Positions 46,794-53,755 of a stretch of 64,000 nt of DNA are shown here, piece by piece; positions within the stretch are counted from its first letter, which is position 1; the number at the start of each line of letters is the position of its first letter. A program made the position numbers and the translations under genes. The DNA comes from Candidatus Leucobacter sulfamidivorax (GTDB lineage: Bacteria; Actinomycetota; Actinomycetes; Actinomycetales; Microbacteriaceae): NCBI GenBank assembly GCA_016771945.1, contig QZLF01000001.1, forward strand, positions 887,447 through 951,446, written 5' to 3'. The notes beneath the pieces were generated by a model. That model saw only the letters and a list, made by a program, of their open reading frames with translations. It was not told where the DNA came from and ran no database searches.

Positions 46794-46976
46794 ATGACGA
46801 GCGAGCCCATGTGCCAGTGCCGAGTCGAGGGCTGCCATTGTGACGGCATCGCCGATCTCGCCGAGCACGGTTTCGACCGATGCGTCTGCTGTCTCGCCGA
46901 CTGCCCAGCCGTTCATGACGATCCTTCCCGCGGGGTCCGAAACGGGGTCCTAAACCCCTCTGCGGGGTCCGAATGA
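46794..46976 (+). CDS. Small cysteine-rich ORF (metallothionein-like candidate)
   Basis: A possible 60-residue protein with eight Cys within residues 7-37 in pairs typical of metal clusters (MCQCRVEGCHC, then RCVCCLADC) and nearby His at 15, 25 and 41. The pattern resembles small bacterial metallothioneins, but the match is by eye. There is no strong ribosome binding site, and its last 20 codons run through the GGGGTCC repeats. The opposite strand also has an open frame (46698-46916), which I consider less likely. Confidence 0.35.
   Translation: MTSEPMCQCRVEGCHCDGIADLAEHGFDRCVCCLADCPAVHDDPSRGVRNGVLNPSAGSE
46932..46970 (+). repeat. GGGGTCC repeats inside the right end (arm-type site candidate)
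   Basis: GGGGTCC at 46932, 46944 and 46964. The first two are 12 bp apart and followed by TAAACCCCTCTG, closely matching the left-end set at 25241-25270. They lie about 110 bp inside the right attachment repeat. Confidence 0.55.
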
Positions 46977-47079
46977 GGTCGTATCAACCCGCAACAACGC
47001 GTAGACTGGTGCCGTAAGAACCGCATGAATACGCGGATCGAGCAGGTTTGCACGGAGCAACCAGCAGAGCCAGAGCCCC

Positions 47080-47101
47080 TCAGTTGTTCTTAGTTCGAGT
47101 C
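47080..47101 (+). repeat. Right attachment repeat (attR)
   Basis: TCAG followed by TTGTTCTTAGTTCGAGTC, the 21/22 match to 25137-25158. Similarity stops exactly at ...GAGTC; the chromosome beyond (GGCGCGTGCC) does not continue the tRNA-like sequence. Confidence 0.85.
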
Positions 47102-47228
47102 GGCGCGTGCCCGCACCTTTTCGGGCCTCACGAAGCCCGCGGGCACCGTCCCTCCGGCGTGGTCTGGGTGACTCGCCCCGGCATTGAGTGTGGCAACGCC
47201 CAGCCGCACGATGCGGCAGGATAGGCCC

Positions 47229-47615
47229 ATGATCATCGTCGCACTCATCCTCGCCGGCCTCGCCGCGCTGCTGCACGTCTACATCTTCTACATGGAGTCG
47301 ATCGCCTGGACGAGCCGCCGCGTCCGCGCCGTCTTCGGCACCACCGAGGAAGAGGCGCAGACGACGAAGCTGCTCGCCTTCAACCAGGGCTTCTATAACC
47401 TCTTCCTCGTGATCGCGGTGGTGCTCGGGATCGTGCTTTGGCTGGCCGGTCGGCCGGTCGTCGGGGCGACGCTCGTGTTCGTCGGCGCGGGTTCGATGGT
47501 CGCGGCCGCTCTCGTGCTGCTGCTCTCGAGCAAGGGGAGGGGCCGGGCGGCCCTCGTGCAGGGGACATTGCCCGCCCTCGCGATCATCGCGCTGGCGATC
47601 GGCCTCGCAGTCTGA
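47229..47615 (+). CDS. DUF1304 family membrane protein
   Basis: A 128-residue protein with four membrane segments: IIVALILAGLAALLHVYIF, a segment after FNQGFYNLFLVIAVVLGIV, one near VVGATLVFVGAG, and the C-terminal LPALAIIALAIGLAV. EHFYIFYMESIAW-like FYMESIAW and AFNQGFYN are typical of DUF1304. Function unknown. The ATG at 47229 has AGGA 8-9 bases upstream; the first gene beyond attR. Confidence 0.85.
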   Translation: MIIVALILAGLAALLHVYIFYMESIAWTSRRVRAVFGTTEEEAQTTKLLAFNQGFYNLFLVIAVVLGIVLWLAGRPVVGATLVFVGAGSMVAAALVLLLSSKGRGRAALVQGTLPALAIIALAIGLAV

Positions 47616-47664
47616 GCCGTCCACGCCCTGACCGCCGAGGAGGTGGTGCAGATAGTCTCATCTC

Positions 47665-48558
47665 GTGCCCAGTGTGAACTACCACGAGAAGCAGTTCGAG
47701 GTCTTCATCCAAGATGAGATCCGAACGCGCTCGTTCGGCGCGAAGACCTACTTCGCGCCCGTCGGGCAGGTCGTCGAGGCCAAAGTCGGGTACGACCTCG
47801 GTGTGCAGACCCGCGGGTGGCACGAGATCTGGAAGATCCTCGGCGTTCCCTTTCTTCCCGGTCGGGATATCCACTCGTGGAACAGTCGCCTCACCCCGAG
47901 CGATGCCGTGTCCTCGCGCGCCACGAACCTGTTCTTCCAGTTCAAGCGGCCCAAGGTGCTGAAAGGGTCCCGAGCCGCCCATCTTGCGAGATTCGGCGGA
48001 CCGTATCTGCGGTTCAAAGCGGATCGAAGCGCCAACGGTAACTACCCGAGTCAGCATGAGCTGCTCGAAGAGCTGGAACAGTTCAGCGCTGGCCAGGCGC
48101 TCGTGCGCTACGCCGCGCCCGTCTGCTTCGATTACCTCGAGCTCGAAGACGCCGCGACTCGGGGCAAGCTCCTCGAGAGCACGATCTTCATCGAGCCGTC
48201 ACGGTTCATGCCGGATCACACGGCGTGCTGCTATACGACGCCGCACAATGCGCTCGTGAACCCCGAACCCATGGAGATCGAGCCCGAGACCTGGCCCGAG
48301 TTCATTCGCAAGGTTTCGACGGCGACTCGTGAAGGGCAGGAGGTCGACCGAGCGGTGTTCGGCGCCCTTGACTGGACGGCTACGGCGCTACCGGCGAATG
48401 AGACCCCCTGGAGCGGGCACGCTGCACAGGGCGCCGAGCTGCCGTTCTGGAACGATCTCTCGGGCGAGACGCGGGACTTCCTCAACGCCGCGCTGACGAC
48501 GTCGGCCAACCTCGAGCGCCTGGGCTTGACCTGGTACCTCGGGCTGCGCGCCGCGTAG
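47665..48558 (+). CDS. Hypothetical protein, possible PD-(D/E)XK-like fold
   Basis: A 297-residue protein I do not recognise. Early segments KQFEVFIQDEIRTRSFG, QVVEAKVGYDLGVQ and NLFFQFKRPKVL have the spacing of a restriction-like fold (E...D...Q-x-K), with glutamine in place of the second acidic residue. The rest contains a CFDYLELEDA segment and an aromatic-rich C-terminus. It starts at a GTG. It lies 560 bp outside the mobile element, in codon use like the core. A nuclease role is only an inference. Confidence 0.7.
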   Translation: MPSVNYHEKQFEVFIQDEIRTRSFGAKTYFAPVGQVVEAKVGYDLGVQTRGWHEIWKILGVPFLPGRDIHSWNSRLTPSDAVSSRATNLFFQFKRPKVLKGSRAAHLARFGGPYLRFKADRSANGNYPSQHELLEELEQFSAGQALVRYAAPVCFDYLELEDAATRGKLLESTIFIEPSRFMPDHTACCYTTPHNALVNPEPMEIEPETWPEFIRKVSTATREGQEVDRAVFGALDWTATALPANETPWSGHAAQGAELPFWNDLSGETRDFLNAALTTSANLERLGLTWYLGLRAA

Positions 48559-48569
48559 CGGCGCCCCGG

Positions 48570-50402
48570 CTACTCCACGAGCTTGCCGGCGACCGACTCG
48601 TCCGCCTGCTCGTAAGCGAGTTCGCGGAACGAGTCCGGTGCCTCGGCCACGGGCTCGAAGGTCACGCCCGCCCCCGGAGCCCAGATGAAGCTGCCGCGCA
48701 GCGCGTCGCTCTGCTCGGGGAAATCCGAGCGGTTGTGGCAGCCGCGAGTCTCCCGACGCTCGAGCGCGCACTCGAGCGTCGCGCGAGCCGCGAGCATCGA
48801 GCCGTAGAGGTCGAAGGCGTGGGCGAGATCGTCGAAGCCCGCGATGTCGGGATGCGCGGTCAGGTGATCCACGCGATCCTGCAGCGCATCGAGCTTCGCG
48901 AGCCCGGCCCGCAGCCCCTCTTCGCTTCGCACCACGCCCGCATGATCGGTCATCAGATCCCGCACCGCGCGCTGCAGCAGCCGCGGGCTCGCGGTGCTCC
49001 CAGCCGAAGGCGAGGCAGGAGAGGCAGGGTCCGCGAGCAGCTTCCGCATCTCGGCCCGAGCCTCGGCCACAGCCTCCGGCGAGCGGCGCACCTCGGTAAG
49101 ACCCGACACGTATTCGGCGGCATCCGTGCCGGTGATGCGGCCGTAGACCAGCAACTCGATGAGCGAGTTGCCGCCGAGCCGGTTCGCCCCGTGCAGCCCC
49201 GACGACGCCTCGCCGATCGCATAGAGGCCGTCGACACCGGTGCTGTGGTCTTCGGGTCGCACCCAGACCCCGCCCATCGAGTAGTGCGCGGTCGGCGCGA
49301 TCTCGATCGGCCGTTCGGTGATGTCGAGCATCTGCAGGTCGATCAGCGTGCGGTAGACCCGCGGCAGCTTCGAGAGGATCTGCTCGCGCGGCAGATGCGA
49401 TACGTCGAGGAAGACCCCGCCGTTGGTTGTGCCGCGACCCTCGATGATCTCGGTGTAGCTCGCGAGTGCGACCCGGTCGCGGGTCGACAGCTCCATGCGC
49501 TCGGGGTCGTACTTCTCCATGTAACGCTCACCGAGCGCGTTGCGCAGGATCCCGCCCTCGCCGCGCGCTGCCTCCGAGACGAGCGTGCCCGCGGCCTCCG
49601 CCGGCTCGAGGATGCCCGAGGGATGGAACTGCACGAGTTCGGCGTCCCGGATGCGAGCCCCCGCGAGCGCCGCAAGCCGGAATGAGTCGCCCGTGTTCTC
49701 ATCCCGCCGCGACGAGGTGTTGCGCCAGATGCGGTTGTGGCCGCCGGCCGCGAGGATCACGGCATCCGAGTGGATCACGATCGGGGTGCCGTCGACGATG
49801 TCGAAGCCGTAGGCACCGAAGATGCGCCCGTCAGCGGCGAGCAGCCGCGTGATGTAGATCGTGTCGACAATGGGCACGTCGAGCTCGCGGGCCCGGCGCA
49901 GCAGCGTCCGCTGGATCTCGAGCCCCGTGTAGTCGCCCGCGTAGCAAGTGCGGCGGTACTTGTGCGCGCCGAAGAAGCGCTGGCTGATCCGCCCATCCGC
50001 CTCGCGGGCGAAGGGCATGCCCCAGCGCTCGAGATCCTCGATGCCTCGTGCGGCGTTCCGGGCGACGATCTCGACGATCGCCGGATCGGCGAGGTAGTAC
50101 GACTCGCGCAGCGTGTCGGCCGCGTGCTGCTGCCAGCTGTCCTGGGGGTCCATGGTGCCGAGCGCGGCGTTGATGCCGCCCGCCGCGAGGGTCGTATGGG
50201 CGTCGTGCTTGCGGCGCTTGCCGACGGCGAGCACCTGCACGCCGCGCTCGGCGAGCTCGATGGAAGCGCGGAGGCCGGCCCCGCCCGTGCCGATGACGAG
50301 CACCGAGGTCGCGAGCAGACGCTCACCGCGCGAGATGTGCGGGGCGGATGAAACCGAGAACGAGGCGGGAGAGAAAGCGGATGAGGTATCGGAAGTGGTC
50401 AT
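48570..50402 (-). CDS. FAD-dependent fumarate reductase/succinate dehydrogenase-type flavoprotein
   Basis: A 610-residue FrdA/SdhA/NadB-superfamily flavoprotein: VLVIGTGGAGLRASIELAERG binds FAD, HTTLAAGGINAAL includes the His usually linked covalently to FAD, and TAHYSMGGVWV and GANRLGGNSLIELLVYGR are the substrate and C-terminal FAD segments. It reduces fumarate or oxidises succinate or L-aspartate. No iron-sulfur subunit or membrane anchor gene is adjacent. It is divergent from a LysR regulator. The ATG at 50402 is used; GTG codons upstream are possible. Confidence 0.88.
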   Translation of the reverse strand: MTTSDTSSAFSPASFSVSSAPHISRGERLLATSVLVIGTGGAGLRASIELAERGVQVLAVGKRRKHDAHTTLAAGGINAALGTMDPQDSWQQHAADTLRESYYLADPAIVEIVARNAARGIEDLERWGMPFAREADGRISQRFFGAHKYRRTCYAGDYTGLEIQRTLLRRARELDVPIVDTIYITRLLAADGRIFGAYGFDIVDGTPIVIHSDAVILAAGGHNRIWRNTSSRRDENTGDSFRLAALAGARIRDAELVQFHPSGILEPAEAAGTLVSEAARGEGGILRNALGERYMEKYDPERMELSTRDRVALASYTEIIEGRGTTNGGVFLDVSHLPREQILSKLPRVYRTLIDLQMLDITERPIEIAPTAHYSMGGVWVRPEDHSTGVDGLYAIGEASSGLHGANRLGGNSLIELLVYGRITGTDAAEYVSGLTEVRRSPEAVAEARAEMRKLLADPASPASPSAGSTASPRLLQRAVRDLMTDHAGVVRSEEGLRAGLAKLDALQDRVDHLTAHPDIAGFDDLAHAFDLYGSMLAARATLECALERRETRGCHNRSDFPEQSDALRGSFIWAPGAGVTFEPVAEAPDSFRELAYEQADESVAGKLVE

Positions 50403-50429
50403 GCGCACCACGCTAGGGATCGCGCGACG

Positions 50430-50444
50430 ATTACTCCAATGAAT
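50430..50444 (+). promoter_or_regulatory. LysR-type binding site candidate
   Basis: ATTACTCCAATGAAT is an imperfect T-N11-A-type palindrome in the short interval between the divergent flavoprotein and LysR genes. If real, it argues for the LysR start at 50481 rather than the ATG at 50439. Confidence 0.35.
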
Positions 50445-50480
50445 AGATCTGATCGTGAAGATGCAGATAGGCTATTGAAC

Positions 50481-51413
50481 GTGAATCTCGAACAGCTGCG
50501 CGGATTTGCCGAGATCGCTGGCACCGGTCACTTCACCCGGGCCGCCGAGCACCTCCACCTCGCACAGCCCTCACTGAGCCGTCAGATCGCGGGCCTCGAA
50601 TCCGAGCTCGGGGTCCGGCTCTTCCACCGCGTGCGCGGCAACGTCGCGCTCACGGTCGCGGGGGAGCGGCTGCTGCCCATCGCGCGCCGCATGCTCGCCG
50701 ACGCCGAAACGGCCCGCAGCGAGATGGCCGAACTTGTCGGGCTCAGCCGCGGGCGCATCCGTCTCGGCGCGACGCCGACCCTCTGCACGAGCCTCGTCGC
50801 CGAGGTGCTCGCCGAGTTCCGGGCGCGCTACCCGGGCATCGACGTCGAGATCCTCGAACGCGGATCCCGCAGCCTGCTCGAGGCGCTCGCCGAGGGGGCG
50901 TTCGACCTCGCGCTCATCGTCACGAGCGTCTCGTCGGGCGCGGCGCGCGCGGTGCTGGAGCGCGAGCCGATCCTCAGCGAACGCCTGGTCGTCGTGTCGG
51001 CGGCGGCCGAGCCCGATCCGTTCGCTCAGGGTAAGGCGGTGGAGCTCGCGGAGCTCGCCACGGTGCCGCAGATCGCCTTCCCCGAGAACTACGACCTGCG
51101 CGTCGCCATGGACGCCGCCTTCGGCGCCGAAGGGCTCGACCCGATCGTGGCCGTCTCGGGCGCCGAGATGGATGCCGCCCTGCGCTTCGCCGAGCGCGGC
51201 CTCGGTGTCGCGGTCGTGCCCGCGATGGTCGCGGTGGATCGCCCGACCCTGCGCAGCGCGCCTCTCGCGGGCGCCGACCTCACCCGTACGATCAGCATCG
51301 CCCGGCGCTCAGACATGGCTCCGAGCCACGCGGGTGCGGCCCTGCAGGCGCTCATCCGCGAGATCGCGGATCGCCTCGCAGCCACCGAGCCCGAGCTCGT
51401 GACGCGGGTGTGA
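50481..51413 (+). CDS. LysR family transcriptional regulator
   Basis: A 310-residue LysR protein: NLEQLRGFAEIAGTGHFTRAAE and LHLAQPSLSRQIAGLESELG form the winged helix, followed by a two-lobed substrate-binding domain. It probably regulates the divergent flavoprotein gene in response to a small acid. I chose the GTG at 50481 (NLEQLRGF is the normal family start); an in-frame ATG at 50439 adds 14 residues. Confidence 0.9.
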   Translation: MNLEQLRGFAEIAGTGHFTRAAEHLHLAQPSLSRQIAGLESELGVRLFHRVRGNVALTVAGERLLPIARRMLADAETARSEMAELVGLSRGRIRLGATPTLCTSLVAEVLAEFRARYPGIDVEILERGSRSLLEALAEGAFDLALIVTSVSSGAARAVLEREPILSERLVVVSAAAEPDPFAQGKAVELAELATVPQIAFPENYDLRVAMDAAFGAEGLDPIVAVSGAEMDAALRFAERGLGVAVVPAMVAVDRPTLRSAPLAGADLTRTISIARRSDMAPSHAGAALQALIREIADRLAATEPELVTRV

Positions 51414-51476
51414 GGCCGGATCGCCCAGAGAGCGTCGCGCGCTCGAAGAGCGGCGCAGCCGAAGTGTTCGAGCGCC

Positions 51477-52133
51477 TCAGCTCGCCGCGCCCAGGCCTGG
51501 CCAGATGCCCGGCATGGCCGTGAGAATCTGGTCCACGCAGATCGCGAGCAGGATGAGGCCGAAGAGCTTCTGGAAGATGTTCATGCCCGCCGCGCCGAAC
51601 GCCTTGGCGAGGTAGGGGGCGAAGAAGAAGACCACCGCTGTGGCCACCGCCGAGATCAGGATGATGAGCAGGCCCCACAGATAGTCCGTGAACGCCGGAT
51701 TGTCCTTCGCAAACGCGATGACCAGGGCGATGGCGCCCGGGCCCGCCACGACGGGCATCGCGAGCGGAACGATGGCGGGGTTGCCGCCCTGTTGCTCGGG
51801 AAGGATCGATCCCGTCTTCGTCATCATGGCCCAGGCGATCGAGGCGACGAAGAGGAAGCCCGCGATCTTCAGCGCCGGCACTCCGATGCCGAAGAACTGC
51901 AGGATGAAGGATCCGAGCAGGAGCGACACGGCGAGCACCGCGAACACGCCGGCGCCGGTCATGAGGGCGATCCTGCGCTGCTTCGCGATCGGAATGCCCG
52001 CCGTGACGCTCAGGAAGACCGGGATCGTGCCGATGGGGTTGCAGATGGTGAACAGGGCGACGCCCGCGGTGATGAGTGCTGCCTCGTCGATGAGCCGACC
52101 TCCTCGTTCTTCGGAGATTCTAGCGAAGGGCAC
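51477..52133 (-). CDS. MarC family integral membrane protein
   Basis: A protein of up to 218 residues with six membrane segments, including ALFTICNPIGTIPVFLSVTAG (the NP-G family motif, here split: FTICNPIGTIPVF) and PLAMPVVAGPGAI. Function is unclear; MarC proteins are not multidrug pumps despite the name. The only standard start in frame is the GTG at 52133, but its first 15 residues look non-homologous, and an AGGAGGT site stands 6 bases before an ATC codon at the position where the family normally starts (IDEAALITAGV). Confidence 0.85.
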   Translation of the reverse strand: MPFARISEERGGRLIDEAALITAGVALFTICNPIGTIPVFLSVTAGIPIAKQRRIALMTGAGVFAVLAVSLLLGSFILQFFGIGVPALKIAGFLFVASIAWAMMTKTGSILPEQQGGNPAIVPLAMPVVAGPGAIALVIAFAKDNPAFTDYLWGLLIILISAVATAVVFFFAPYLAKAFGAAGMNIFQKLFGLILLAICVDQILTAMPGIWPGLGAAS

Positions 52134-52167
52134 GATTCCGCGGGCGCTCGGGCCGTCGCGTCCACGG

Positions 52168-53115
52168 TCAGCGCTGCGAAGCTCCGAGCAGTCGGTCGAT
52201 CTCGCACTGGACGTTCGCCCGGGCCCGCTCCTCCCAGAGCTGCCGTGCGGCGGCGGTCCGATAGATCGCGGGCTGCTCCAGGTAGCTGCCGAGAATGCGA
52301 GCCCGCCCCGCGGCGAAATCGGGATCCGGAATGTGCGCGTACTCCAGCCGCACCGCCGCCGAGTACTGCTCGTAGCGATGCGGCGACGAGGCGAAGATCG
52401 AGAGGTCGGCGTCGAGCAGGTGGGCGAGCGGCGCGGCCGGATCCGCGATCGAACGCGCAGGTGTGGTCTCGACGATGAGCTCCGACACCTGGCTCACCAG
52501 CGAGGGCTCGAGGCCGAACGCACGGAGGGACGCCGCGGCGAGGTGCGCCGAATCGAGCTCGTCCGATCCGCCGTTGCCCGTGTAGACGGCGTCGTGGAAC
52601 CAGGCCGCGAGCAGGGTTCCGGAGGAGAGGCGTTCGCCGCGGATCGCGAGGTGATCGAGGGCGAGCAGCACGTCTTCGAGGTGCCGCTCGTCGTGGTAGG
52701 TGCGATGCGGCTCGTTCCAGCGGGTGATCAGACCCTCGCCGAGGTGCAGCCAGTCGTCGGTGACCCGCCCGGATATGCCGAGGCCGAGCGCATCGCCGAG
52801 CCGCGACCACTCGGCCTTCAGGTATTGCCGGCGCCGCACTGGGAGCACCGCGTCGCGCTCCACCTGGCGTACGCGCAGGCCGGCGTCGCGCAGCCGGTGC
52901 ACGATGTCCTTCGCCCCGACCGGAAGTGCGCCGAGCGCGACGGCCTCCGCGTATCGCGCGGCCGGGAGGTCGTAGTGGTCGAGGTCGAATCCGCGGCGGG
53001 GGATCCGCAGTCGCACCGCGAAGGCGTGCAGCTCGTCGTAGTCGGCATCCGAGACGAGGTGGCTCCAAAGCGTGCCGTGGGCCGGCCACGCGGGCGGGTC
53101 GATGAGGATCGCCAT
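52168..53115 (-). CDS. DUF4031 domain fused to HD phosphohydrolase domain
   Basis: A 315-residue two-domain protein. Residues 1-80 (MAILIDPPAWPAHGTLWSHL, then HYDLPAARYAEAVALGA) are DUF4031. Residues about 110-300 are an HD domain with HDERHLEDVLLAL and AAWFHDAVYTG (metal-binding H and HD). It probably hydrolyses a phosphate ester or nucleotide. Its gene is 9 bp downstream of the SixA gene on the same strand. Confidence 0.87.
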   Translation of the reverse strand: MAILIDPPAWPAHGTLWSHLVSDADYDELHAFAVRLRIPRRGFDLDHYDLPAARYAEAVALGALPVGAKDIVHRLRDAGLRVRQVERDAVLPVRRRQYLKAEWSRLGDALGLGISGRVTDDWLHLGEGLITRWNEPHRTYHDERHLEDVLLALDHLAIRGERLSSGTLLAAWFHDAVYTGNGGSDELDSAHLAAASLRAFGLEPSLVSQVSELIVETTPARSIADPAAPLAHLLDADLSIFASSPHRYEQYSAAVRLEYAHIPDPDFAAGRARILGSYLEQPAIYRTAAARQLWEERARANVQCEIDRLLGASQR

Positions 53116-53124
53116 CGCATCAGC

Positions 53125-53619
53125 CTAACGGGGCGTCTCGAGGCTCCAGGTATGCGCCGGCGCGGTCTCGCGAAGGGCGGATCCCTGCGGCGAAACGGTG
53201 TCCCAGGCGTCGACGTTCCATGCGAAGCGGGCCACCGCGCACGTGGGCATGTGCTCGATGCCGCCGTCGGACAGCAGCGAGGCGAGATCGGAGATGCCGG
53301 GGTCGTGCGCGACCAGCATGACTCGTGGCGCCTGTGACTCGATGGCCTTCGCGAGGAGTCTCGACGCCGGCGCGAGATACAGCTGCTCGTCGAGCTCGAC
53401 CTCGACACCGAGTTCGGCGCCGAATACCGCAGCCGTGGTCCGCGCGCGCAGCGCGGTGCTCGAGATGATGCGCTCGACGGTAGACCTGGCCTCGGTGAGT
53501 CGCCGGGCCATCATCGGGGCATCGCGCGTGCCGCGCGCATTGAGCGGTCGGTCGTGGTCGGCGAGGCTCGGATCGCCCCAGTCCGACTTTGCGTGACGCA
53601 CGAGGATGAGTTCTCTCAC
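53125..53619 (-). CDS. SixA-like histidine phosphatase
   Basis: A 164-residue protein starting MRELILVRHAKSDWGDP, the RHxKS catalytic motif of the SixA branch of histidine phosphatases, with a second histidine in MLVAHDPGISDL. It removes phosphate from phosphohistidine proteins or small molecules. It is the first gene of a pair with the DUF4031-HD protein. Confidence 0.9.
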   Translation of the reverse strand: MRELILVRHAKSDWGDPSLADHDRPLNARGTRDAPMMARRLTEARSTVERIISSTALRARTTAAVFGAELGVEVELDEQLYLAPASRLLAKAIESQAPRVMLVAHDPGISDLASLLSDGGIEHMPTCAVARFAWNVDAWDTVSPQGSALRETAPAHTWSLETPR

Positions 53620-53709
53620 TTCATACTTCCCTTCGCTCGTTCAGCGTTATCGGATCGAGTCGGTGTACTCGTCCATCACCTCGAGTACTCCTGGTCCTGC
53701 TCTGCGCCT

Positions 53710-53741
53710 TTAGTAACAGTTTCTCGAGAAAGTGTTACTAA
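53710..53741. repeat. 32-bp near-perfect palindrome
   Basis: TTAGTAACA (53710-53718) and TGTTACTAA (53733-53741) flank TTTCTCGAGAAA; only the G pair at 53719/53732 breaks the symmetry. It is AT-rich compared with its surroundings and lies 91 bp upstream of sixA and just outside the insertion sequence. It could be an operator (TetR-like size) or a terminator without direction. Confidence 0.6.
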
Positions 53742-53755
53742 CGGCAGACAGCGAC

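Larger units (their letters stand above)
25137..47101. mobile_element. Integrative mobilizable element (about 22 kb)
   Basis: The element is bounded by a 22-bp direct repeat with one difference (25137-25158 and 47080-47101). It holds an excisionase-like gene and tyrosine integrase at the left end, a candidate oriT and MobF relaxase, a type I restriction operon with accessory defence genes, an AbiE pair broken by an IS21-type element, and a small Cys-rich ORF. No VirB/VirD4 transfer apparatus is present, so it should be mobilizable by a helper rather than self-transmissible. Flanking genes are ordinary core genes. Confidence 0.85.

Noticed and set aside
46698-46916. 72-codon minus-strand frame near attR with a fair AAGGA site
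   Set aside because: Alanine/serine/threonine-rich without recognisable motif and opposite the Cys-rich frame; kept only as an alternative.
25137-47101. Self-transmissible conjugative element
   Set aside because: A relaxase is present but no VirB4, VirD4/TraG-type coupling protein or FtsK-like transfer ATPase, so mobilizable fits better.
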